From NCBI RefSeq assembly GCF_947495625.1, contig NZ_CANLZW010000021.1:21119-85118 (forward strand): DNA of 64,000 nt, read 5' to 3'. Under the pieces are notes generated by a model. That model did not search any database. It was not told the origin of the DNA and saw only the letters and a list, made by a program, of their open reading frames with translations. The translations under genes and the position numbers were made by a program. This DNA is from an uncultured Cocleimonas sp. (GTDB lineage Bacteria > Pseudomonadota > Gammaproteobacteria > Thiotrichales > Thiotrichaceae). Shown here in pieces: positions 43,871 to 51,945 of this stretch (position 1 is the first letter of the stretch; each line of letters opens with the position of its first letter).

Positions 43871-44653
43871 TTGCTAAACACGCAAAAAACTCATAATCTT
43901 TCGGCTATGAAGCCACCAATAAATATTATCGCGGAAAAAACCATTAAGTGCGAAGCATGCAGTTTAAGCCAAATTTGCATTCCTAATGGTCTGACCGATT
44001 CAGAGATCGAAGAATTAGAAACGTCGATTGATAAATCTATCAAAGTTAAAAAGAAAGCTTTGGTTTTTCGATCTAATGAAAAAGCCAATGGAATTTACGC
44101 GGTCAAATCGGGTGCAGTCAAAACCTCAATTGCGAATAAAGATGGATTAGAACAGGTTGTCGAATTTCACTTACCCGGCGATTTGCTTGGTTTCGATGCT
44201 TTTGATACTGGCGAACATAAATGTAACGCAACGGCCTTAGAAGATACTTTACTCTGCAGAATTAGTTTGGAAGAGTTCGATGGCTTATGCGATCGTTTAT
44301 CTGGGGTGCGTAAAGTCATGTTCCATCAAGTGGGCAAAGAAATTACTCACAATCAGAACCTGCTTCTATCTTTAGGTCAGCAACAAACGGATGAGCGTTT
44401 CGCCGTATTCTTATTAAAAGTTGCAGCCCATTACCAGTCACGAGGCTTTTCAAGCAAAGAATTTACCTTGCCAATGCCACGACAGGATTTATCCAACTAC
44501 CTTGGTATGGCTGTAGAAACTCTAAGCCGAATCATTACGCGTATGTCCGAGAGTGGTATCCTGGAAACCAATCGCCGTATGATCACTATCAAAGATTTGG
44601 CTAAATTAGAAAAAATTGCACACGTTACGTGCAGTACTGATCATCTTTCTTAA
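43871..44653 (+). CDS. fnr: Fumarate/nitrate reduction regulator Fnr
   Basis: A 260-residue Crp/Fnr-family oxygen-sensing activator. The N-terminal TIKCEACSLSQICIPNG has the C-x2-C-x5-C arrangement of the 4Fe-4S cluster, and the fourth Cys is in TLLCRISLEEF. The cyclic-nucleotide-like barrel follows (FHLPGDLLGFDAFD), then the DNA-binding helix-turn-helix DLSNYLGMAVETLSRIITRM with the E-x2-SR recognition pattern of Fnr. A first-codon TTG or a later Met near residue 13 are possible starts; the N-terminal stretch before the Cys cluster is variable. It probably activates hemN and the small gene before it. Confidence 0.94.
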   Translation: MLNTQKTHNLSAMKPPINIIAEKTIKCEACSLSQICIPNGLTDSEIEELETSIDKSIKVKKKALVFRSNEKANGIYAVKSGAVKTSIANKDGLEQVVEFHLPGDLLGFDAFDTGEHKCNATALEDTLLCRISLEEFDGLCDRLSGVRKVMFHQVGKEITHNQNLLLSLGQQQTDERFAVFLLKVAAHYQSRGFSSKEFTLPMPRQDLSNYLGMAVETLSRIITRMSESGILETNRRMITIKDLAKLEKIAHVTCSTDHLS

Positions 44654-44677
44654 ATAACTTTAATCCAAGAAACAACT

Positions 44678-44702
44678 GACTCAGTGTCTTTTCCACTGAG
44701 TC
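44678..44702. terminator. Stem-loop between fnr and the DUF3149 gene
   Basis: A 9-bp perfect stem GACTCAGTG/CACTGAGTC with a T-rich 7-nt loop, 25 bp after the fnr stop and between convergent genes. There is no T-tract on the plus side, so it may act weakly or in both directions. Confidence 0.5.
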
Positions 44703-44717
44703 TATAATGGCTTGATA

Positions 44718-44834
44718 CTATTTCTTTTCAGATAAACGCATCACTTTATAAACAAAGTAGCCCATTAAAATAATAATAAAAGCTAGTGTGAATACAGTCC
44801 AAAATCCCATTGGGGTAAATAGTAAGTCTTTCAT
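44718..44834 (-). CDS. DUF3149-like 38-residue membrane protein
   Basis: A minus-strand ORF encoding MKDLLFTPMGFWTVFTLAFI followed by IILMGYFVYKVMRLSEKK: one membrane helix and a short basic tail, preceded by GAGGAG. The start and the helix-to-YK pattern resemble DUF3149, a family of tiny single-helix proteins. Function unknown. It lies between fnr and exbB on the opposite strand. Confidence 0.7.
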   Translation of the reverse strand: MKDLLFTPMGFWTVFTLAFIIILMGYFVYKVMRLSEKK

Positions 44835-44902
44835 CTCAATCACTCCTCAATATGTGTATCTTGTGAATGTGCTTATTATTAATAATCTCATAATTTGAAG
44901 TA

Positions 44903-44916
44903 ATGACTTAAGTCAT
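44903..44916. promoter_or_regulatory. Perfect 14-bp palindrome ATGACTTAAGTCAT upstream of exbB
   Basis: Perfect inverted repeat in the divergent region between the DUF3149 gene and exbB. It may be an operator for an unidentified regulator; no match to a named box is claimed. Confidence 0.3.
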
Positions 44917-45029
44917 GAATTCGCATTTTGTTAAGCTTCAGTTTAGGTTATGTAAGTTATTGTCCCTGTGTGTTTTAATCAGAATAACGAACAAAAACAA
45001 AAAATTAATCGCTAAGGGGAATATTTAAC

Positions 45030-45716
45030 ATGGATACATTTGTACAAGCAGGAGGGTGGTTAATGATTCCTCTTGTTCTGAGTTCATTAGTGGCTATAGC
45101 CGTCATACTTGCTTTATTCATGACGCTTAAAAAGGACAAAGTTATTCCTGATGGTCTTGCTGATAAAGCACAGAAACTCGCAAAATCAGGCAAAATGACT
45201 CAAGGTCATATCGATCAGATTGAACATGGTTCATTACTGGGTGGAGTGCTAGCAACAGGTTTACAAAGCCTGGGTCAGCCACGTCATGTCATGAAAGAGA
45301 ATATTGAAGAAGCTGGTCGTCACGCTATTCATAAAATGGATAAGTACATGACCACACTTGGCACAATTGCCGCAATCGCTCCTTTGTTAGGTTTACTTGG
45401 AACTGTTGTTGGTATGATTGTTGTGTTTAATGAAATGCTACAACAAGGCGGTGTAGGAAATCCTGCGGATCTTGCTGGCGGTATCTCACAAGCGTTGGTT
45501 ACAACGGCATTTGGTATCACTATTGCTGTTCCTGCGTTGATTTTCCATCGTTACTTTCGCGGAAAGATAAATGATTACGCGATCGAAATGGAACAACAAG
45601 CGATCAGGTTACTTGAAGTCGTAAACGTTCAAAACCGTCGTGCTACAGATATGACACAAAAGCCTATACAAAGAAAAAGACCCGCTCAAGCGGTAAGTGC
45701 AGGTAGAGTAGCATGA
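45030..45716 (+). CDS. exbB: ExbB/TolQ/MotA-family proton channel protein
   Basis: A 228-residue inner-membrane protein with three helices. The first is GGWLMIPLVLSSLVAIAVIL. The conserved pair of helices is LGTIAAIAPLLGLLGTVVGM and ALVTTAFGITIAVPALIFHR. The ExbB/TolQ pore segment GLLGTVVGMIVVFNEM is clear. With ExbD it converts proton flow into mechanical energy for an outer-membrane partner. Its stop overlaps the exbD start (ATGA). Placement ahead of msbA-lpxK is common in gammaproteobacteria, so a role linked to envelope biogenesis rather than TonB is possible. Confidence 0.92.
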   Translation: MDTFVQAGGWLMIPLVLSSLVAIAVILALFMTLKKDKVIPDGLADKAQKLAKSGKMTQGHIDQIEHGSLLGGVLATGLQSLGQPRHVMKENIEEAGRHAIHKMDKYMTTLGTIAAIAPLLGLLGTVVGMIVVFNEMLQQGGVGNPADLAGGISQALVTTAFGITIAVPALIFHRYFRGKINDYAIEMEQQAIRLLEVVNVQNRRATDMTQKPIQRKRPAQAVSAGRVA

Positions 45717-46141
45717 ACTTCCGCAAAAACATGAGCGATGACGTTGAGGTTAACTTAACGCCATTAATCGATGTGGTGTTTTTGTTGCTGATCTTCTTTA
45801 TGGTAACCACCACATTCGATAAAGACGCTAAAATTAAAATCAATTTACCAACAACGACCAATGCTATGACTACTGCGTCTAAAGCGCCGATGGAAGTTAT
45901 TATCGATGGTAGTGGCAAGTTTTTTGTTGATGGTAGAGAAGTGTTAAACAACAAGCCAGAAACGTTATTCAGAGCGATGACGCAAGCGCTGAATGAGCGT
46001 GGCGAGAAAACGCCTCCATTGGTTATCAGTGCTGATGCCAGCACCAACTATCAGGCAGTGGTGACCGCTATGGATATTGCTGGTCGATTAGGAATAACTA
46101 ATTTCTCAATGGCAACATCTCAATCGCAACGAAAAAAATAA
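45713..46141 (+). CDS. exbD: ExbD/TolR-family protein
   Basis: A 142-residue protein with a short cytoplasmic N-terminus, one helix bearing the essential Asp (VNLTPLIDVVFLLLIFFMVT) and a periplasmic domain ending DIAGRLGITNFSMATSQ. It forms the rotor-like partner of ExbB. Translation overlaps exbB by four bases. The intergenic region that follows contains a striking inverted pair of G6 elements before msbA. Confidence 0.92.
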   Translation: MNFRKNMSDDVEVNLTPLIDVVFLLLIFFMVTTTFDKDAKIKINLPTTTNAMTTASKAPMEVIIDGSGKFFVDGREVLNNKPETLFRAMTQALNERGEKTPPLVISADASTNYQAVVTAMDIAGRLGITNFSMATSQSQRKK

Positions 46142-46170
46142 TCTAACATTTTCTGATTATTGAAGTAATT

Positions 46171-46240
46171 AAAATACACCTCCCTACTTATGGGCATTTT
46201 TTCAAAAAAGTTGCACAAAAGTAGGGGGGGGGGGTATTTG
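46171..46240. repeat. Inverted pair of G6 elements between exbD and msbA
   Basis: The left arm, in reverse orientation, is ACACCTCCCTACTTATGGGC followed by T6; the right arm is A6 GTTGCACAAAAGTA followed by eleven Gs and TATTT. The arms pair imperfectly and could form a hairpin of about 30 bp, unlike any other copy here. Confidence 0.8.
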
Positions 46241-46354
46241 TTTATGGCTTCCTAAATAACATCAAAATTTATCAATAACTAACGACAGCTATAGATTGTT
46301 CAAGGCGCTATTCTGCGTTAAAGTCTGCGCTCTCCTTCTGTATCCAGGTGCAAT

Positions 46355-48133
46355 TTGTCAAAAACATCCATACTTACGCCACCAGCCCCTAACGAAAGCG
46401 GTTATGCCATTTATAAACGCCTCGCCGTGTATGCAATTAAACACTGGAAATACCTGATAGTTGCCATAGTCGGATTGGTACTGGGTGGATTAACGATCCC
46501 ATTATTTGCGGTGTATATGCAGCCGCTGTTAGATGGAACGTTCATGGATAAAGACCCTGAAATTATCAAATGGGCACCGTTTGCATTGCTCCTGATTTTT
46601 TTGCTGCGGGGAATTTCTGGTTTTATGTCGAGCTATGCGATGGAATGGATTGGTCGTTCGGTGGTCAAAGAAATTCGTTCTGAATTATTTTCCAGGCTGC
46701 TTCGTTTACCCGTTTCATTCTACGATAAAAACAATTCTGGTCAGTTAGTTACACGACTTATCTATCATGTAGAGCAGGTGTCTATAGCTGCCACAAAGGG
46801 TCTGACCACCTTAGTACAAGACTCTGTGGTTGTGATTGGTTCGATTGCTGTAATGCTTTATTACAGCTGGCAACTCACCCTTATTATCTTCTTCGTTGGG
46901 CCGATTATTGCGGCTTTGATTTCATATATCTCTAAACGCTTTAGAAGACTCAGTGGGCAAATTCAAGAGCAGGTCAGTGAAGTCACTCAGATTAGTCATG
47001 AAGTGATTAATGCGAATCGTGAGATACGTATTTACGATGGACAAGATTACGAATCCAGGCGCTTTGAAGATGTAAATGAAAAGAACCATCGCTCCTATAT
47101 GAAGCGTATCGTTACTGAAAAAACCAGCATGCCAATCGTACAATTTATTATGGCGATTGCACTATCGGTTGTGTTGTACACGGCAACGCATGGTGATTTA
47201 TTAGAGTCATTTACACCTGGTCGCTTTATGGCGTTCTTGTCAGCCATGATCGCATTGTTTGATCCGGTTAAACGACTCACTCAAGTGAATGCGATATTAC
47301 AAGGTGGTATCGCAGCCGGTGAAAGTATTTTCTCTTTACTCGATGAAAACACCGAGAAAAATACAGGCACACTTAAAGTTGATACAGTCAAAGGTGATTT
47401 TGAATTTAATCATGTGAATTTCGGTTATAACGAAGGCTCTGATTTAGTGTTAAATGACATTGATTTTTCCGTAAAATCCGGTGAAAAAATCGCCTTGGTT
47501 GGTCAGTCCGGAAGTGGTAAAACGACGCTGGTAAATCTACTGCCTCGCTTTTACGATTTAACCGAAAAAGATAAAGGTAATATCACTTTAGATGGTCATT
47601 CATTAAGCGAATTCTCGCTTGAAAATCTACGTAAACATTTTGCCTACGTCGGCCAAGACGTGACTATGTTTAACGATACCATTCGTAATAATATTGCCTA
47701 TGGCCATATGCGAAACGCGAGCGATGAGCAAATCAGGGATGCAGCGGAAGCGGCTTTTGCGCTAGAGTTTATAGAAAAGCTACCCTTGGGTTTTGATACT
47801 GAAGTTGGCGAAAACGGTACCTTATTATCAGGCGGGCAAAAACAGCGTGTAGCGATCGCCAGAGCGATTTTGTCTGATGCGCCGATACTGATTCTTGATG
47901 AAGCCACATCAGCTTTAGACACGAAATCAGAACGCCATATACAGGCAGCACTAGAAACGCTGTTAGAAAATCGCACTACCTTTATGATTGCACATCGTTT
48001 GTCGACTATCGAAAAAGCCGATAAGATTCTGATGATGGAAGCAGGCAAGATTATAGAAACCGGCACGCATGATGAACTATTGGCGAAAAAGGGTGCTTAC
48101 GCGAATTTGCATCAGCTGCAATTTTTGAAATAG
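46355..48133 (+). CDS. msbA: Lipid A export ABC transporter MsbA
   Basis: A 592-residue half-transporter that flips lipid A-core across the inner membrane. Six helices (LKHWKYLIVAIVGLVLGGLT start) precede the nucleotide-binding domain with Walker A VGQSGSGKTTL, signature LLSGGQKQRVAIARAIL, Walker B ILILDEATSALDT and H-loop MIAHRLSTIEKADKI. The reading frame begins with a TTG behind AGGTG; the next Met is residue 55, inside helix 1, so TTG is the only sensible start. lpxK follows 31 bp downstream. Confidence 0.94.
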   Translation: MSKTSILTPPAPNESGYAIYKRLAVYAIKHWKYLIVAIVGLVLGGLTIPLFAVYMQPLLDGTFMDKDPEIIKWAPFALLLIFLLRGISGFMSSYAMEWIGRSVVKEIRSELFSRLLRLPVSFYDKNNSGQLVTRLIYHVEQVSIAATKGLTTLVQDSVVVIGSIAVMLYYSWQLTLIIFFVGPIIAALISYISKRFRRLSGQIQEQVSEVTQISHEVINANREIRIYDGQDYESRRFEDVNEKNHRSYMKRIVTEKTSMPIVQFIMAIALSVVLYTATHGDLLESFTPGRFMAFLSAMIALFDPVKRLTQVNAILQGGIAAGESIFSLLDENTEKNTGTLKVDTVKGDFEFNHVNFGYNEGSDLVLNDIDFSVKSGEKIALVGQSGSGKTTLVNLLPRFYDLTEKDKGNITLDGHSLSEFSLENLRKHFAYVGQDVTMFNDTIRNNIAYGHMRNASDEQIRDAAEAAFALEFIEKLPLGFDTEVGENGTLLSGGQKQRVAIARAILSDAPILILDEATSALDTKSERHIQAALETLLENRTTFMIAHRLSTIEKADKILMMEAGKIIETGTHDELLAKKGAYANLHQLQFLK

Positions 48134-48164
48134 AACTCAATAACTTCATTTCTAACAAATAGCA

Positions 48165-49226
48165 ATGTCACAGCAAAGCCCAGATACAAGCCAAAACCAA
48201 ACTACTAAACTGCAACAATGGTTAGAACGTGTTTGGTATAAAAATGGTAAAGGTCGTTTTTTGCTGATGCCGTTAAGCGCTTTGTATTGTGCAGCCAATG
48301 CCTATCAGAGAAAAACTCAACTCAAAGCACTCAGCCAAAATCCACCCATTATCAATGTGCCCATTATTGTCGTTGGCAATATCACCGTCGGCGGCACCGG
48401 TAAAACTCCCGTCACAGTGCATATCGTAAATCTGTTGAAAAAATCCGGATATAAACCTGCAATCATAACCCGTGGCTATGGTGGCAAAGCGCAAAGCTGG
48501 CCGCAAAAGGTAACAGCTGATAGTGATGCGGAACTGATAGGTGATGAAGCCGTGTTAATGGCCACTCGCACTGGGGTTCCTGTTTATGCGGGGGCCAATC
48601 GCCTGGAATCTATTCAAAGCATACAGGCAGACACAGATTGTGATGTCATCGTTTCAGATGACGGCATGCAACATTACAAAATGCCTCGAGATATTCAAAT
48701 CGCAGTGGTTGATGGAGAAAGAGGGTTTGGTAACCAACACTGTATTCCGGCCGGTCCGCTAAGGGAGAAGCTCAGTCGTTTAGATAGCTGTGATTTACTG
48801 GTGTTAAACGGCGAAAATAAAACGCAGAATACACTTTTAAATCAATTCTATATGATGTCATTATCAGGTAATACACTGGTTAATCTAGCCACTGAAGCGC
48901 AGCTACCTTTAACTGAGTTTTCGCAGCAAAAAGTAGATGCCGTGACTGGCATTGGTAATCCGAAACGTTTTTACTCAACACTCGAAGATGCAGGTTTAGT
49001 GGTAAATCAGCATAGCTTTCCCGATCATTATGCATTTACAAAAAATGATCTATTATTTGCTAATGATTCCAAGGTTATAATGACCGAGAAAGATGCGGTA
49101 AAATGCAAAAATCTAGTAGGTGATCATAAGCATTTTTGGTACCTGCCGATTAGTGCGGTATTGCCTCAAGATTTTGATGATAAGTTACTTGTGCTCTTGT
49201 CGGCTAAGGGTTTCCTTAATAGCTAA
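48165..49226 (+). CDS. lpxK: Tetraacyldisaccharide 4'-kinase LpxK
   Basis: A 353-residue membrane-associated kinase that phosphorylates the lipid A precursor at the 4' position. The N-terminal segment is LLMPLSALYCAANAYQRKTQ. The P-loop is VGNITVGGTGKTPVT, with ITRGYGGKAQSWPQ and DVIVSDDGMQHYKM as catalytic and conserved blocks. The order msbA-lpxK-ycaR-kdsB is the classical one. The stop codon lies inside a 3 x 19-bp tandem repeat. Confidence 0.94.
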   Translation: MSQQSPDTSQNQTTKLQQWLERVWYKNGKGRFLLMPLSALYCAANAYQRKTQLKALSQNPPIINVPIIVVGNITVGGTGKTPVTVHIVNLLKKSGYKPAIITRGYGGKAQSWPQKVTADSDAELIGDEAVLMATRTGVPVYAGANRLESIQSIQADTDCDVIVSDDGMQHYKMPRDIQIAVVDGERGFGNQHCIPAGPLREKLSRLDSCDLLVLNGENKTQNTLLNQFYMMSLSGNTLVNLATEAQLPLTEFSQQKVDAVTGIGNPKRFYSTLEDAGLVVNQHSFPDHYAFTKNDLLFANDSKVIMTEKDAVKCKNLVGDHKHFWYLPISAVLPQDFDDKLLVLLSAKGFLNS

Positions 49227-49272
49227 AGGCTTCGTTAATTGCTAAAGACTTCATTAATAGCTAATGGCATCA
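49216..49272 (+). repeat. Three 19-bp tandem repeats over the lpxK stop
   Basis: Units TTAATAGCTAAAGGCTTCG, TTAATTGCTAAAGACTTCA and TTAATAGCTAATGGCATCA. The TAA stop of lpxK is in the first unit, and the other two extend the 3' untranslated region. Confidence 0.8.
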
Positions 49273-49308
49273 TTTTCGTTCAAGTGCTTTACAAAATATA
49301 AGATACTC

Positions 49309-49340
49309 AAAAAAAGCCTCCAAAGTAGGGGGGTGACTTT
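49309..49340 (+). repeat. G6 element copy between lpxK and ycaR
   Basis: A7 GCCTCCAA then AGTAGGGGGGTGACTTT; 29 bp before the ycaR start, within the LPS operon. Confidence 0.85.
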
Positions 49341-49369
49341 GAATAAAGATAAACAAATGGAACAATCTA

Positions 49370-49555
49370 ATGGATAAAAAATTACTCGATATACTCGTTT
49401 GCCCAGTGACTAAAGGTCCGCTGATTTACGATAAGAAAAATAACGAGTTAATCTCACGATCTGCGCGACTAGCCTATCCGATTAAAGACGGAATTCCCGT
49501 GATGCTGGAAGAAGAAGCACGTGCGCTTACCGCTGAAGAAGTCGAAAGGAAATAA
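49370..49555 (+). CDS. ycaR: Trm112/YcaR family protein
   Basis: A 61-residue protein: [20 protein letters not shown], then [20 protein letters not shown]. This is the Trm112-like zinc-ribbon-related family, typically encoded between lpxK and kdsB as here. The exact role in bacteria is unclear. It starts at an ATG 30 bp after a G6 element and ends 14 bp before kdsB, probably one transcript. Confidence 0.92.
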   Translation: MDKKLLDILVCPVTKGPLIYDKKNNELISRSARLAYPIKDGIPVMLEEEARALTAEEVERK

Positions 49556-49569
49556 GGAAGCAAAAGCCA

Positions 49570-50328
49570 ATGACAGCCAAAGTTTTAGTAATTCCAGCGC
49601 GTTATGCGTCTACTCGTCTTCCCGGAAAGCCACTTCGAGATTTAGCTGGTAAGCCGATGATTCAACACGTTTACGAACGTGCGCAAGAGGCGGCTGTCGA
49701 AGTAGGATTTGAAGCGATTATCGTCGCAACGGATGACGAGCGCATCAAAGACGCCTGCGAAAGTTTTGGTGCAGAAGTGTGCATGACTTCAAACGATCAC
49801 GAAACAGGCAGTGATCGTTTGGCGGAAGTGGTTGCGCTGAAACAATGGGCTGATGATACCATCGTGGTGAATCTGCAAGGTGATGAGCCACTTACACCGA
49901 TTACCAGCCTCAAGCAGGTTGCGACGAATCTCTCAAACAATACTGAATCAGCCATTGCAACGCTGTCTACGCCGATTCAGACAGAAGCTGAATACAATGA
50001 CCCTAATGTTGTTAAAGTCGTCACAGATAAGCAAGGCTTGGCATTATATTTCAGTCGTTCACCCATTCCGATGCAGCGAGATGCTGGCATAGAAATCAGT
50101 CAGTTTGCGCAACGTCATATTGGTATTTATGCCTATCGCGCCAGCTACCTCAAAAGCTTTGCCTCTATGGAACCTTGTCAGATAGAAAATCTGGAGAAAT
50201 TAGAACAGTTACGTGCCATGTGGCACGGCGCTCGTATTCATGTTGAAGTGGCTGAACAAGTCCCGGGACATGGAGTAGACACCGAAGACGATTTAAAAGC
50301 CGTTGAGAAAATTCTATTAGCCCAATAA
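49570..50328 (+). CDS. kdsB: 3-deoxy-manno-octulosonate cytidylyltransferase
   Basis: A 252-residue cytoplasmic enzyme that activates Kdo as CMP-Kdo for lipopolysaccharide. Motifs: VIPARYASTRLPGKPLRDLA nucleotide-binding start, IIVATDDERIKDACESFGAE, DTIVVNLQGDEPL, YFSRSPIPMQRD and GHGVDTEDDLKAVEKILL. Length matches E. coli KdsB (248). It is last in the exbB-kdsB block. Confidence 0.96.
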   Translation: MTAKVLVIPARYASTRLPGKPLRDLAGKPMIQHVYERAQEAAVEVGFEAIIVATDDERIKDACESFGAEVCMTSNDHETGSDRLAEVVALKQWADDTIVVNLQGDEPLTPITSLKQVATNLSNNTESAIATLSTPIQTEAEYNDPNVVKVVTDKQGLALYFSRSPIPMQRDAGIEISQFAQRHIGIYAYRASYLKSFASMEPCQIENLEKLEQLRAMWHGARIHVEVAEQVPGHGVDTEDDLKAVEKILLAQ

Positions 50329-50370
50329 TTAGATAAATACATAGCTCAATATATCGCCCAGTAAATAGAT

Positions 50371-50691
50371 TTACGCAGTAACAATAATTTCTATAATGCG
50401 TTCATGCTCTAATTTACCGCGAAAAATTCGCTGTGTAGTAATCGTAGTGCTCCCTGCTTTATTTGCTTTAAAAACATAGGTCCTATGCCCGCCGTCACCG
50501 CCGGGCTTTATGGGAATCGTAGCATTAGAATATTCAAAGTTAGACGTTACATAACTAATGATAGATTCATCATTGGTTATCGCTTTTGATTTAATACCCA
50601 CAGAACCATGTTCTTTTAACGTAATCGTTACTCTTTCACCAAGAAATATATGGTTTGTTTCTTGTGGGTTGAGTTCAAGCATTGCTTTCAA
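50371..50691 (-). CDS. Possible chagasin-type (I42) protease-inhibitor-like protein
   Basis: A product of 106 residues from a TTG start, or 103 from the ATG at 50682. It is predicted all-beta: RVTITLKEHGSVGIKSKAIT, then KPGGDGGHRTYVFKANKAGS, then a C-terminal strand. The GGxGxxxxVFKAxxxGxxxI segment resembles the central motif of I42 chagasin-family inhibitors of cysteine proteases. The N-terminal NPTTGY-like loop and RPW motif are not clear, and there is no signal peptide, so the call is tentative. It is paired with the 56-residue gene upstream. Confidence 0.4.
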   Translation of the reverse strand: MKAMLELNPQETNHIFLGERVTITLKEHGSVGIKSKAITNDESIISYVTSNFEYSNATIPIKPGGDGGHRTYVFKANKAGSTTITTQRIFRGKLEHERIIEIIVTA

Positions 50692-50706
50692 GGCAAATTG
50701 ACAAAC

Positions 50707-50877
50707 CTAGTCTTTTTTATCGATGGTGATTTCAATATTTTTACAACTACCTGCAAACCACTTCTGAACATACAAAGAACCCACTATAGGAGGCGTTCCT
50801 TCTTCAGGAACTTCTTTGTAACGAATGCTATTTTTTGTTTCTTTCTCGTATTCAAACTTTACTACTTTTTTTGACAT
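50707..50877 (-). CDS. Small hypothetical protein, partner of the I42-like gene
   Basis: A 56-residue ORF beginning MSKKVVKFEYEKETKNSIRY and ending NIEITIDKKD, preceded by AAGGTGG at a good distance. Predicted strands (YVQKWFAGSCKNIEITI) suggest a tiny beta protein. The family is unrecognised. Its stop lies 16 bp before the first start of the next gene on the same strand, so the two are probably one operon. Confidence 0.6.
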   Translation of the reverse strand: MSKKVVKFEYEKETKNSIRYKEVPEEGTPPIVGSLYVQKWFAGSCKNIEITIDKKD

Positions 50878-50995
50878 AAAAATTCCACCTTAGATTCTAA
50901 ACTTGTTTAATACACATTCAATTCAACCGAATAATACTTAATTTGCTGAATAATAAAATCAAGATTTTTTGTTTGAGACGCTAAACGTTCCATAC

Positions 50996-51478
50996 CTAAC
51001 AATTAGCAAAATCTTCCAGCGTTTTGCCAGACAATCGATAACCAATCCACTCATCTTTTGGCTGTGCGCCAATCGATTGATAGAATTGAATGGCTGGCTC
51101 ATTCCAGTCGAGTACGCTCCACTCAACTCGTTCGCAGTTTTTAGAAACCGCAATTTTTGCAAGGTGCTTCAGTAATGCTTTACCCGCACCCGCACCTCTG
51201 GCTTCAGGAGAGACGTATAAGTCTTCCAGATACAAACCGTGTTTACCCAGCCAGGTAGAATAATTAAAAAAGTAGACGGCAAAACCAACAGCTTCGCCAT
51301 TTAACTGGCAGATAAGCGCTTTGGTTTTCGTTTCAGGGCCGAATAAAGATTCCTCGATATCATCCTGAGTGGCAATCACTTCATGCTCTGCTTTTTCATA
51401 GATAGCGAGTTCAGTGACAAACCTCAATATCAATGCAGCATCCTCAATGCTTGCGTCACGAATTTCAATAGCCGACAT
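50996..51478 (-). CDS. GNAT-family N-acetyltransferase
   Basis: A 160-residue acetyl-CoA-dependent acetyltransferase. The GNAT elements are present: IEIRDASIEDAALILRFVTE at the start, CQLNGEAVGFAVYFFNYSTW as beta 2-4, LEDLYVSPEARGAGAGKALL as motif A (V-x5-RGxGxG), and CERVEWSVLDWNEPAIQFYQ as motif B. The pattern fits diamine/spermidine N1-acetyltransferase-like members. The substrate is not determined. The start is well placed at the first Met. Confidence 0.88.
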   Translation of the reverse strand: MSAIEIRDASIEDAALILRFVTELAIYEKAEHEVIATQDDIEESLFGPETKTKALICQLNGEAVGFAVYFFNYSTWLGKHGLYLEDLYVSPEARGAGAGKALLKHLAKIAVSKNCERVEWSVLDWNEPAIQFYQSIGAQPKDEWIGYRLSGKTLEDFANC

Positions 51479-51690
51479 GTGCTTCTCCGAATGTTTTTAT
51501 GATGACTGAGCCTACCAAGAAAGAACCTATCAAGAAAGAACTTGCCTCTCTTTGAAAACTTTAACAAGGCATCGATTGATAGGGTGAATGTACAATGTTT
51601 TTGCTGTGTATCTGTAGTGAACAATTCTTACCGAGTAGAAGAGAATTATTCATAAAGCGAAGCATCGAGTAATCGTAGCTTTCTAAATTC

Positions 51691-51768
51691 TAAGTAAAGC
51701 CGCCCTAAATAAAGCTGCCCTAAAAAAAGTCGCCTTAAAAAAGTGCTTATAAGTAGGGGGGTGACTTA
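51691..51768 (+). repeat. 15-bp tandem repeats running into a G6 element
   Basis: Three 15-bp units (TAAGTAAAGCCGCCC, TAAATAAAGCTGCCC, TAAAAAAAGTCGCCT) and a partial fourth (TAAAAAAGTGCTTAT) lead directly into AGTAGGGGGGTGACTTA at 51752. The units resemble the A-run-GTGCC left half of the G6 element, amplified in tandem. Confidence 0.8.
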
Positions 51769-51807
51769 TTCTAAATGTTATAACGAAATCACCTAAGAAT
51801 CACTCAA

Positions 51808-51825
51808 TGTAAGACAAGCCTTACA
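51808..51825. promoter_or_regulatory. GacA/UvrY-type operator box upstream of the DUF883 operon
   Basis: Perfect TGTAAG-N6-CTTACA, 121 bp before the DUF883 gene. Same form as the pair at 7760 and 7810. Confidence 0.7.
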
Positions 51826-51945
51826 TCATTTGTGGATTTGTCCGAGTTCATTCCGCTCCTGTTTTCTGTAAATTAGAATCTGTTGACTAGTTAAACAGTC
51901 AGCCTATTCAAAATTTCATTCAATCATTAATAACAGGAGTAAGTC

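Noticed and set aside
51691..51750. CRISPR-like array
   Set aside because: Units are directly abutting 15-mers with no spacers and no cas genes in the window.
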